In this document: positions 1 through 5,659 of the stretch, one piece after another
How positions within the stretch are numbered: position 1 is the first letter of the stretch
Layout of the letters: every line of letters begins with the position of its first letter
Source of the DNA: an uncultured Pelolinea sp.
Lineage (GTDB): Bacteria; Chloroflexota; Anaerolineae; Anaerolineales; Anaerolineaceae
Length of the DNA stretch: 5,659 bases
NCBI GenBank assembly: GCA_937902055.1
Contig: CALGUJ010000290.1
Span: forward strand, 1 to 5,659
Direction of reading: 5' to 3'
Program-made: the position numbers and the translations under genes
The notes under the pieces: generated by a model
What the model was told of the DNA's origin: nothing
Database searches by the model: none
What the model saw: only the letters and a program-made list of their open reading frames with translations

Positions 1-407
1 TCATTTTCAATTGTCAAGCGAAACCCTTTCTTAAAAGGCATGGCAAAAAAACAATTAAAAGCCCGCCCAGCCGCCGGGCTCATGCAGAGCGGCGCTGACC
101 AAAAGTTTTTGATAATGCCATGCCCGATACCGAAGAAATCACCAATAGGGGTTTCTACACTGGGGTTGTCTTCGCCATCCCAATACATTCTTAAAACAAT
201 TTCCCGGGCTGGATAGCGGGATTGGCAAGCCATTGTCATCCAGATATGTCGGATACAGCCTGCGCCGGTGTAATTTGCGATCTCTTTTTTTCCCCCTTCC
301 GGTATTAGGATGAAATCCTCATTGCCACCGGATCGATCCCAACTGGCAAAACGTTCTCGGCGAATGCCGGTTTTTATATAGCAAAGGTTTTCTAGCAGAT
401 TGAACAT
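1..407 (-). CDS. DUF2961 / GH172-family glycoside hydrolase, N-terminal 135 residues (cut by window edge)
   Basis: An open frame starts at the ATG at 407-405 and runs off the left edge with no stop. The family signature is clear: SGGNEDFILIPEG (residues 26-38), GAGCIRHIWMT (48-58), LRMYWDGEDNPSVETPIGDF (72-91), FFGIGHG (91-97) and GRAFNCFFAMPFKK (114-127). These are the conserved N-terminal beta-sandwich motifs of DUF2961, now glycoside hydrolase family 172. Characterised members include a difructose dianhydride I synthase/hydrolase (alpha-D-fructofuranosidase) and D-arabinofuranosidases. Family proteins are usually about 350-420 residues, so roughly two thirds, including the catalytic glutamates, lies outside the window. 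An in-frame TAA sits seven codons upstream of the ATG and no other start codon lies between, so this start is forced. The nearest Shine-Dalgarno-like AAGGA (430-426) is 18 bases away, which is weak. No signal peptide is visible, so the enzyme is probably cytoplasmic. It follows the MalG-type permease by 32 bases and is probably in the same operon. The exact substrate is unknown. Confidence 0.9.
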   Translation of the reverse strand, partial: MFNLLENLCYIKTGIRRERFASWDRSGGNEDFILIPEGGKKEIANYTGAGCIRHIWMTMACQSRYPAREIVLRMYWDGEDNPSVETPIGDFFGIGHGIIKNFWSAPLCMSPAAGRAFNCFFAMPFKKGFRLTIEN

Positions 408-439
408 CTCGATTGTTTGTTGCTTTCCTTATGACATCA

Positions 440-1294
440 TCATTTCGAAAAGCCGGCTGTCAATCCAGCCACCATCTTTTTCTGAGCGATGATGAACATA
501 ACGGAGGAAGGTATCATGACAATCACACTGTAAGCCATGATCGGGCCCCATTCCACGCGCTGAAAACCCATGAAATTGACGATCTGAACGGATAAGGTAC
601 GCAGTTCGCTTTTCTGCAAAATCGTGCTGGCCGCCATATATTCATTCCAGTTTTTTAGGAAAATATAGGCACCGGTGGCAAAAATACCCGGCGCAGCCAG
701 CGGCATAATGATCTTGCGTATGACTGTCATGCGGTCAGCGCCATCAATCATGGCCTGTTCTTCAATATCCACCGGGATGGAATCGAAATATCCCTTCAGC
801 ATCCATGTTGCCAGCGTCAAACCAGTTGAGATATAAAAAAAGATCAGTCCGATATGGGTATTGATCAGATGAAGTTTATTCAAGATGATGAACATCGAGA
901 TCAGGATCAGCGTACCCGGCACCATGTTCACCAACAGCAAATACACATTCAAGGTGTTTTTCCCATGAAAATTCCATCTGGAAAGGGCGTATCCTGCCAT
1001 GGTGGTGATCAGCAATGAAATAGCGGTTGAAATGAGCGACACGATCAAGCTATTCATAAAAGACTTGCCAATCATGGCGTTAGGGTTGTTTAACACGCTT
1101 TTATAATTTTCAAGTGTAAATTTCAAGGGAATCCATTGAATATTCGGGTTGCGGATGAATTGGGGGGTTTCGAATGATGTTTTAAAAATCCAGGCGATCG
1201 GGAAAATACAGAAAATAGTGATCGCGATTAACAACGCATAACAGAATACGTTCTTCCCAAAATTCGCCAGATGTTTCTTTTTTATCTGCGCCAT
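440..1294 (-). CDS. ABC sugar transporter permease, MalG/LacG type (second permease)
   Basis: This is an inner-membrane permease of a carbohydrate uptake (CUT1) ABC importer, 284 residues, the normal length for MalG-like proteins. Hydrophobic segments lie near residues 14-36, 80-102, 114-137, 146-166, 202-215 and 250-270, giving the six-helix topology of the family. The cytoplasmic EAA loop that docks the ATPase is at about 178-204: EEQAMIDGADRMTVIRK followed by IIMPLAAPGI. The C terminus, QKKMVAGLTAGFSK, is the typical MalG-family ending. The ATG is preceded by AAAGGA (1306-1301) six bases away, inside the 3' end of the upstream permease gene. Only 2 bases separate that gene's TAA from this ATG, so the pair is probably translationally coupled and forms a heterodimer. 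The transported sugar cannot be told from sequence. Confidence 0.96.
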   Translation of the reverse strand: MAQIKKKHLANFGKNVFCYALLIAITIFCIFPIAWIFKTSFETPQFIRNPNIQWIPLKFTLENYKSVLNNPNAMIGKSFMNSLIVSLISTAISLLITTMAGYALSRWNFHGKNTLNVYLLLVNMVPGTLILISMFIILNKLHLINTHIGLIFFYISTGLTLATWMLKGYFDSIPVDIEEQAMIDGADRMTVIRKIIMPLAAPGIFATGAYIFLKNWNEYMAASTILQKSELRTLSVQIVNFMGFQRVEWGPIMAYSVIVMIPSSVMFIIAQKKMVAGLTAGFSK

Positions 1295-1296
1295 GA

Positions 1297-2202
1297 TTAA
1301 TCCTTTACCGATTTCATCTCTTTCCTGACTCTGTCAATCATAATGACGAGCAGCACCAGCAGAGAAATGATGGAAATTGCCGCTCCTTTTCCCAAGTGTT
1401 TCCACTGAAAAGATTCATACCATGCCAGGATCGGCAGAGTGGACGCCTTATACCCCAAACTGTTGACAGGGCTCATTATTTTCTGAATATCAAAGGAATT
1501 CCACCACCACATTGTGGTCAGCATCAGGTTGATCACAATGATTGTTTTCAGAGAGGGCAGGGTGATATGGATGAATTGCTGCAGTCCATTCGCCCCATCC
1601 ACTTTGGCTGCCTCATATAACTCTTTGTCGATCGCTTTCAATCCGGAAAGCAGCATCAGCGTCATGAAAGGAACGCCTCTCCAGATACCCACAATCACCT
1701 GGGGCCAAATCTCGGAATTGGGCTGCCCTACCCAGGTCACGTATTTTCCAATAAACCCCCATTTTTCCAGATAAAAATTGATCAGCCCATAAAATGGATC
1801 ATACAACCACTGCCAGGTCAATGACATTACTACGCTGGGGATAGTCCAGGGGATCATGATCAAAATACTAAAGAAAGACTTCCCGAAAAAATCCCGGTTC
1901 AGTAATAATGCGGTAATTAAACCGATAATGAACTGCCCGCCAACGACGCTGATCGTCCATTCGATCGTTTGCCAGAAGGATTGGCCAAAGAATCGCGCTG
2001 AACCAACTGTTCCCTTAATAAGGGCAATGTAGTTATCCAAACCAACCCAATTCGCTTTGGCGCCGACAAACTTGATATCCGTGAAAGAATAAAAAAGGCC
2101 TGATACAAGCGGATATAATGTAAAGATAATAAGTGCAATAATAGTTGGCAGAACCAACCAATACGGTAATGATTTCTTACTGAAGAAAACGCGTTTGACC
2201 AT
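1297..2202 (-). CDS. ABC sugar transporter permease, MalF/UgpA type (first permease)
   Basis: This is an inner-membrane permease of a CUT1 carbohydrate importer, 301 residues, typical for MalF-like proteins lacking the large periplasmic loop of E. coli MalF. A short basic N terminus (MVKRVFFSKK) leads into a first helix at about 13-37, followed by hydrophobic segments near 85-101, 110-130, 165-185, 220-235 and 272-289. The EAA loop is at about 194-219: ELYEAAKVDGANGLQQF then IHITLPSLK, the ATPase contact site. The segment after helix five reads IMSPVNSLGYKASTLPILAW, where many relatives have a TGGGP-type turn; this is a small departure. The ATG is preceded by AAAGGG (2213-2208) five bases away. 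A strong stem-loop lies between this gene and the binding-protein gene upstream and may lower permease expression relative to it. No ATPase gene is in the window. Confidence 0.96.
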   Translation of the reverse strand: MVKRVFFSKKSLPYWLVLPTIIALIIFTLYPLVSGLFYSFTDIKFVGAKANWVGLDNYIALIKGTVGSARFFGQSFWQTIEWTISVVGGQFIIGLITALLLNRDFFGKSFFSILIMIPWTIPSVVMSLTWQWLYDPFYGLINFYLEKWGFIGKYVTWVGQPNSEIWPQVIVGIWRGVPFMTLMLLSGLKAIDKELYEAAKVDGANGLQQFIHITLPSLKTIIVINLMLTTMWWWNSFDIQKIMSPVNSLGYKASTLPILAWYESFQWKHLGKGAAISIISLLVLLVIMIDRVRKEMKSVKD

Positions 2203-2221
2203 TATTACCCTTTGTGAGTCT

Positions 2222-2256
2222 GGCCCTGCCTGGCGGGAAATCCGCCAGGCAGGGCC
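2222..2256 (-). promoter_or_regulatory. Intercistronic GC-rich stem-loop between binding-protein and permease genes
   Basis: A perfect 15-bp inverted repeat lies 23 bases after the binding-protein stop: GGCCCTGCCTGGCGG at 2222-2236, a 5-base loop, and its exact complement at 2242-2256 (13 of 15 pairs are G-C). On the transcribed strand it is followed by AGACTCACAAAGGG, with no T run, so it is not a standard intrinsic terminator. Stem-loops in this position in sugar ABC operons (the malE-malF intergenic region is the known example) protect the upstream mRNA and make the binding protein more abundant than the permeases. That role is inferred here. It could also be a copy of a dispersed genomic repeat. 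Confidence 0.8.
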
Positions 2257-2279
2257 CTCTCGTATTATCGAAAATTGTC

Positions 2280-3665
2280 TTACTGGTTCAGAATGTCTTT
2301 TGAGGTTGCTTTAATTAAAGTAACTGCGTCATCCAAGGATGTGTTACCCATTAAGACTTCCATCATGGTAGGTGCAAACAGAGTGGTCACAAATTCGTCC
2401 TGATTCGGGCAAATTTCGGATTCGACGAACTTTTCGATGCCTTTATAGAATTTCATCGCCACAAAATCCGGGTTATCCGCGATCAGAGGATCTTCCATGG
2501 CTTTGGTATTGACCGGCGACATGGTCAACGATTTTGACCACATAGCCTGGTTTTCGGGTTTCTGCATCCAAAAAACGAATTCAGCCGCCTCAGCAGGATG
2601 CTCGGAGGTTACCGGGATCACAAAACCCTGTCCATTGGTGGGATCCTGAAAATAGGTATTGACTGTATCCATCGGAATGGTCATAACACCGAATTTAAAA
2701 TCGGGATAGTTATCGTGCAACACCGCCACATTGAATACGTCGCGTTCGACCATGGCTGCCTGCCCCTGATAAAACGCCTCGTCCTGCGAGCTGCCCGTCA
2801 ACCCGATTGCCTCTTGAGGGGTAATGCTTTCCTTGATCACGCTCAGATAATACTTGAGGGCGTCTTTAGCGGCATCATCGAAGAAGATATCCCACTCTCC
2901 ATCATCACCCTTGCGGATCAGCGGTTGGCCGGTTGCCTGCATGGCGTATAACGAGCCTTCCTCCCAGATTTTTTCATTATCCAGACGGGGCATGAATCCC
3001 CATTGAACCACGCTGCCCGCATCGAAACCGGCTTCTCCCAAATGCTTGCCGTTTGCATCCACCGTCATGAGTTTGGCATTATCCATGAATTGCTGCCAGG
3101 TCCACACCTCGCCTTCGGCGGGGAGCGCGATACCGGCTGCTTCGAGCGCTTTGGGATTATAGTAAATCAGCAGGTAGGAACCGGTAACCGTGCCGCTCAT
3201 GAATATACTGCCATCGTCCGCGGTGCGCGCAGTCCACAATTCCTCCGGCATGGTTGCCTTTACTTCGTCGGTGATATACGGTGAGAGATCAGTGGTAAAA
3301 CCCTGCTGGTACCACGAATAGGCGCCATTTACTTCATATTCCATGACGTCAGCGATACCGCCGCCGCCGGCAACACCCGCAGTAATGTAGTTTTCTGCTC
3401 CGTCCCAGTCGCCCTGCACAAATTCGGCAACGATCTTTCCTTCGTGTTCTGTGTTGAATTTTTTAATCAACTCCTGGATCATGTTTATGCTGGAGGGCGA
3501 CCAGGCTACCGAATAGACGCCGATTTTCACTGGTTCTTCGGCGGCAGGCTGGGCATTCTCCGACTCCACCGCAGCCGGTTTTTCTGCTGCAGCTTGGGCG
3601 CAAGCTGTTAATGCAAGTGAGAAAGCCAGCAGCAATGTAATACCGAAATACATCTTTCTTTTCAT
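2280..3665 (-). CDS. Sugar ABC transporter substrate-binding lipoprotein (family 1 extracellular solute-binding protein)
   Basis: This lipid-anchored receptor captures the sugar outside the membrane and delivers it to the two permeases encoded downstream. The upstream ATG at 3674-3672 abuts the AAGGAG at 3680-3675 with no spacer, whereas the fourth-codon ATG at 3665-3663 is nine bases from it. I therefore place the start at 3665, giving 461 residues rather than 464. From that start, MKRKMYF and a hydrophobic stretch lead to the lipobox LTAC with the lipidated Cys at 22. An Ala/Glu/Pro-rich flexible linker follows to about residue 46. Family-typical parts are YYNPKALEAAGI (about 168-179), WTWQQFMDNAKLM (188-200), FYQGQAAMVE (298-307) and the C-terminal FAPTMMEVLMGN. 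The many exposed Trp/Tyr residues fit stacking on sugar rings, but the ligand is not predictable. It lies downstream of the ADP-ribosylglycohydrolase gene, probably in the same operon. Confidence 0.95.
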   Translation of the reverse strand: MKRKMYFGITLLLAFSLALTACAQAAAEKPAAVESENAQPAAEEPVKIGVYSVAWSPSSINMIQELIKKFNTEHEGKIVAEFVQGDWDGAENYITAGVAGGGGIADVMEYEVNGAYSWYQQGFTTDLSPYITDEVKATMPEELWTARTADDGSIFMSGTVTGSYLLIYYNPKALEAAGIALPAEGEVWTWQQFMDNAKLMTVDANGKHLGEAGFDAGSVVQWGFMPRLDNEKIWEEGSLYAMQATGQPLIRKGDDGEWDIFFDDAAKDALKYYLSVIKESITPQEAIGLTGSSQDEAFYQGQAAMVERDVFNVAVLHDNYPDFKFGVMTIPMDTVNTYFQDPTNGQGFVIPVTSEHPAEAAEFVFWMQKPENQAMWSKSLTMSPVNTKAMEDPLIADNPDFVAMKFYKGIEKFVESEICPNQDEFVTTLFAPTMMEVLMGNTSLDDAVTLIKATSKDILNQ

Positions 3666-3674
3666 GTCATTCAT

Positions 3675-3680
3675 CTCCTT
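3675..3680 (-). promoter_or_regulatory. Shine-Dalgarno AAGGAG that decides the binding-protein start
   Basis: The AAGGAG is directly followed by an ATG (3674-3672), which leaves no room for initiation. The in-frame ATG nine bases downstream (3665-3663) is at a normal distance and gives a standard lipoprotein N terminus, MKRKMYF. The downstream ATG is therefore the likelier start. Confidence 0.75.
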
Positions 3681-3752
3681 AATTATATTTATGGTCGAGA
3701 AAAATAACTTTCGATAAGCACCTCCTGTGAATAATTGTTTGTTTCATTCCTG

Positions 3753-4745
3753 TCATCCGGCAATAATCCGAACCAATTTTTCTGCAATTTCCTGAATATC
3801 CATCTTCTTGGATGAAGGAAGGCTCCTTCCAGCCGGGAAACGGCATTTTTCTATCCACTCAACCGGAATTTTTTTAATTCCGTGCAAAGCGCCGCACCAG
3901 GCTCCCACTAAAGCGGCGATCGTGTCGGCATCCCGGCCGAAATTTGCAGAGGCGATGACGCCTTCATAAAAATCTCCCTTTGTCAGAGAAAATATGGCAT
4001 AAGCGGAAGGTAAAGCCTCAGGATTGGACGCGCGATAGGGAGTCCAAAGGGCATCGTGCAAAGGGTTCCACGCTTTCATAAGGCTCCCTTCCGCCTGGTT
4101 GACAATCCCAAATGCTGAAGCAAAAGCCCTGCCCAGCCAGGAATCATCGGGAATACACGACCTGCCGGCGTTGATTATTTCATCGACCGAACCATCTCCC
4201 ATGGCGACAGCCACGCTGGCCGCCACAGCCTGTGCACCCCAGATGCCATCCAGGGCATGACTGACCTCGGCTTCTATGGCCGCCATTTCTGCCGCCTTTT
4301 TCGGATCCGAAGGATGGATGACGCCGATGGGCGCAACGCGCATAGCCGCACCATCGCTCTGGTTATACGAATTATCGATTCCGGAGAATGGCGGCCGGAT
4401 TCCCCTGCGCAAGTTCTCGGCCGCCCCTTTTTCACTCTCTCCGGTTTTAAAACCAAGGTTGCTGACGGATACCACGTCTCTTATCCAGGTTTCTACAGCG
4501 GTCTCAGAAGTCAGGCAGCCCTTGTGTTCTATTAGCTCATTTGCGATCATTAGCGTAAATTCCGTATCATCCGTACTCCAGGCACCCGCGGTATCCAAAT
4601 CGATCGTGATGCCATATTTTTCATGCGATTCCGGCATACGCGCAAGATCTCCCAATGAATCGCCAATTGCCAGGCCGATCAGCGCACCGTAGGTTTTTTC
4701 AAACAACAATTCTTTATTTTCAATAAGTTCTGTTTTTGTAATCAA
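3753..4745 (-). CDS. ADP-ribosylglycohydrolase-family enzyme (DraG/ARH fold)
   Basis: This is a 330-residue soluble enzyme of the ADP-ribosylglycohydrolase superfamily (PF03747), at the family's usual length. Motifs in order: GALIGLAIGDSLGD (20-33); STDDTEFTLM (57-66), with Thr58, Asp59 and Asp60 matching the first metal-binding triplet; SDGAAMRVAPIG (130-141); VSHALDGI (161-168); and FGRDADTIAALVGAWCGALHG (269-289), with Asp272, Asp274 and Thr275 matching the second metal set. All expected binuclear-metal ligands are present, so it is probably active. Known relatives hydrolyse ADP-ribose linked to proteins or small molecules. Here it sits in a sugar-transport operon just after the operator and before the binding-protein gene, with no ADP-ribosyltransferase in view. 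A role on an imported riboside or other furanoside is plausible but inferred. The start is TTG (4745-4743), five bases after AAAGGAG. An in-frame TAA lies five codons upstream, and the first internal Met (37) would remove the first motif, so TTG is well supported. Confidence 0.93.
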   Translation of the reverse strand: MITKTELIENKELLFEKTYGALIGLAIGDSLGDLARMPESHEKYGITIDLDTAGAWSTDDTEFTLMIANELIEHKGCLTSETAVETWIRDVVSVSNLGFKTGESEKGAAENLRRGIRPPFSGIDNSYNQSDGAAMRVAPIGVIHPSDPKKAAEMAAIEAEVSHALDGIWGAQAVAASVAVAMGDGSVDEIINAGRSCIPDDSWLGRAFASAFGIVNQAEGSLMKAWNPLHDALWTPYRASNPEALPSAYAIFSLTKGDFYEGVIASANFGRDADTIAALVGAWCGALHGIKKIPVEWIEKCRFPAGRSLPSSKKMDIQEIAEKLVRIIAG

Positions 4746-4750
4746 CTCTG

Positions 4751-4757
4751 CTCCTTT
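4751..4757 (-). promoter_or_regulatory. Shine-Dalgarno AAAGGAG supporting a TTG start
   Basis: The AAAGGAG lies five bases before the TTG at 4745-4743 of the ADP-ribosylglycohydrolase gene. No ATG or GTG is available between the upstream in-frame stop and the first conserved motif, so this site fixes the non-ATG start. Confidence 0.75.
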
Positions 4758-4761
4758 TTAA

Positions 4762-4785
4762 TAATATGTAATCGTTTACATATTA
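4762..4785. promoter_or_regulatory. Probable LacI-family operator (24-bp palindrome with central CG)
   Basis: On the plus strand the half-sites are TAATATGTAAT and TTTACATATTA around a central CG at 4773-4774. Ten of the eleven pairs flanking the CG are complementary; only the innermost pair (4772/4775) mismatches. The core on the minus strand, TGTAAACGATTACA, closely fits the general LacI-family operator form (TGTAA-N-CG-N-TTACA). It lies 11 bases after the stop of the LacI-type regulator gene and 16 bases before the TTG of the next gene, overlapping the space where RNA polymerase or its leading edge would sit. The likely ligand is the repressor encoded beside it. A TAATAT at 4785-4780 could act as a -10 box, but no convincing -35 box stands at the right distance, so the promoter is unresolved. 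Confidence 0.82.
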
Positions 4786-4796
4786 CGGTAAAAAAA

Positions 4797-5659
4797 TTAA
4801 ACCCTTTTCGTTGTATCCCGGATTACCAGGGAATGATCCAGAATCTTTCTCCTTGGGTTGGGTATTTCCTGGCCGGTCACACGTTCAAAAAGCATTTGCG
4901 TTGCAATTGCCCCCATTTCGAACTTGGGCTGTGAAACAGTGGTCAATTTTGGATACATCATTCGGGAATAGGCAATATCATCGAATCCAACGATGGAAAT
5001 ATCATCCGGAATTTTCAACCCGGCTTCATAAATTGCGGAGACAGCCCCAATGGCCATGATATCATTCGCCGCGAAAACAGCAGTGGGACGATTCTTCAAT
5101 GTCAATAACCGCTTCATGCATTCATAACCGCCGTTATGATCGAATCTTCCCTCCGTGATCAGTTCATTTTCAATCGGAATGCCATACCTGGCAATCGATT
5201 GTACATAACCTTGGTAACGTTGCTCGCCTGAACTGACTTCCCGTGCGCCTCCAACCAGGCCGATTCGCCGGTGTCCCAGATCATAAAAGTGATCAATTGC
5301 CAGGCCAACTCCCTGTTTGTTATCCACCATGACAATATCAAAATCCGGAAGGATGTCCTGCGAGCTGATCAACACCACCGGGATACTTAGGCGATCCAAA
5401 ATATTCATTTCCCTACGAGTTGAACCAGAAGGGTTGATGATAATCCCTTCGACCCGCTGCTGGTTTAATATATTGACAAATTTTTGTTCTCGTTGAACGA
5501 CCCGGTCCGTATTACACAGGATCACAACATATTCGTATTCATCTGCAACACTCTGAACCCCGCGCGCCACCTCTGGATAAAACGGGTTATTAATATCCGG
5601 GATTACCAGAGAAATCACGTTGGTAGATTTTGTTCGCAATCCCCGCGCGATTCCATCGG
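4797..5659 (-). CDS. LacI-family transcriptional regulator, C-terminal 286 residues (cut by window edge)
   Basis: The frame is open to the right edge, beginning inside the hinge helix: DGIARGLRTKST, equivalent to the N-x-x-ARxL hinge of LacI/PurR whose Leu enters the operator's central CG. Some 50 residues with the helix-turn-helix are therefore outside the window. The rest is a complete periplasmic-binding-protein-like effector domain (numbering from the first whole codon): VISLVIPDINNPFY (14-27), HRRIGLVGG (129-137), RYQGY (147-151) with the Arg that contacts sugar in LacI-type proteins, FAANDIMAIGA (195-205), SIVGFDDI (221-228) and the closing LVIRDTTKRV. A TTG at 5639-5637 is an internal leucine codon, not the start. 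It is probably a repressor released by a sugar and acting at the palindrome just downstream. It may also be co-transcribed with the transport genes, since no clear terminator follows it. The effector is unknown. Confidence 0.95.
   Translation of the reverse strand, partial: DGIARGLRTKSTNVISLVIPDINNPFYPEVARGVQSVADEYEYVVILCNTDRVVQREQKFVNILNQQRVEGIIINPSGSTRREMNILDRLSIPVVLISSQDILPDFDIVMVDNKQGVGLAIDHFYDLGHRRIGLVGGAREVSSGEQRYQGYVQSIARYGIPIENELITEGRFDHNGGYECMKRLLTLKNRPTAVFAANDIMAIGAVSAIYEAGLKIPDDISIVGFDDIAYSRMMYPKLTTVSQPKFEMGAIATQMLFERVTGQEIPNPRRKILDHSLVIRDTTKRV

Noticed and set aside
60..80. AGCCCG...CGGGCT inverted repeat near the left edge
   Set aside because: It lies inside the GH172 coding frame, has only six pairs, and is explained by proline/alanine/glycine codons.
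2598..2951. 117-codon open frame on the plus strand
   Set aside because: It lies wholly opposite the binding-protein gene, with no domain-like pattern and no ribosome site supporting it.
3682..3687. TATAAT on the minus strand just before the binding-protein gene as a -10 box
   Set aside because: Transcription would begin at or inside the AAGGAG, and no -35-like hexamer stands 16-18 bases upstream.
3689..3721. A 10-codon GTG-initiated frame (GTG CTT ATC ... CCA TAA) behind AGGAGG in the gap before the binding-protein gene
   Set aside because: The GTG overlaps the ribosome site itself, leaving no spacer, and the peptide has no leader-peptide features such as repeated regulatory codons.
4276..4692. 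138-codon open frame on the plus strand
   Set aside because: It lies wholly opposite the ADP-ribosylglycohydrolase gene, shows no recognisable motif, and is the expected antisense shadow.
4790..4797. T run on the minus strand after the regulator stop as an intrinsic terminator
   Set aside because: No stable GC-rich hairpin precedes it in the regulator's 3' end, so a T run alone is not enough.
5637..5639. TTG as the start of the LacI-type regulator
   Set aside because: The same frame continues upstream to the window edge with hinge-helix sequence (DGIARG), so the TTG is an internal leucine.

Overview
The window (5,659 bases) is one contiguous block of a carbohydrate-uptake and glycoside-processing locus. 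All six real genes lie on the minus strand, so transcription runs from high to low coordinates. In that order they are: the C-terminal ~286 residues of a LacI-family repressor (cut by the right edge), an ADP-ribosylglycohydrolase-family enzyme (TTG start), a lipoprotein sugar-binding protein of an ABC importer, two membrane permeases (MalF-like, then MalG-like), and the first 135 residues of a DUF2961/GH172 glycoside hydrolase (cut by the left edge). No RNA gene, CRISPR array, insertion sequence or phage gene was seen. No stretch over 300 bases lacks a gene.

The organism is a bacterium of moderate GC content. The family-1 lipoprotein binding protein has a long Ala/Glu/Pro-rich linker after the lipobox cysteine, and good AAGGAG-type ribosome sites precede most genes. 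Together with the LacI/ABC/GH172 mix, this suggests a saccharolytic free-living or gut/sediment bacterium. My best guess is Chloroflexota (Anaerolineae-like), with Bacillota as an alternative. This is an impression from protein style, not a proof.

Layout: 5659-4797 lacI-type regulator; 4796-4746 a 51-bp gap holding a nearly perfect 24-bp palindrome with a central CG, the classic form of a LacI-family operator; 4745-3753 ADP-ribosylglycohydrolase; 3752-3675 a 78-bp gap; 3674/3665-2280 binding protein; 2279-2203 a gap with a perfect 15-bp GC-rich stem-loop; 2202-1297 and 1294-440 permeases, 2 bp apart; 439-408 a short gap; 407 to the left edge GH172 enzyme. No ATPase gene for the transporter is visible.

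How they may work together: the binding protein and permeases import a sugar or oligosaccharide. The GH172 enzyme probably cleaves a furanoside linkage, since known members act on alpha-D-fructofuranosides and D-arabinofuranosides. The ADP-ribosylglycohydrolase-fold enzyme, whose metal-binding residues are intact, cleaves ribofuranosyl bonds in characterised relatives. The repressor probably controls the block through the palindrome. The notable idea is a furanoside-utilisation operon in which an ADP-ribosylglycohydrolase homologue serves sugar catabolism rather than protein de-ADP-ribosylation. The substrate cannot be read from the sequence. I see no wholly new class of system here.
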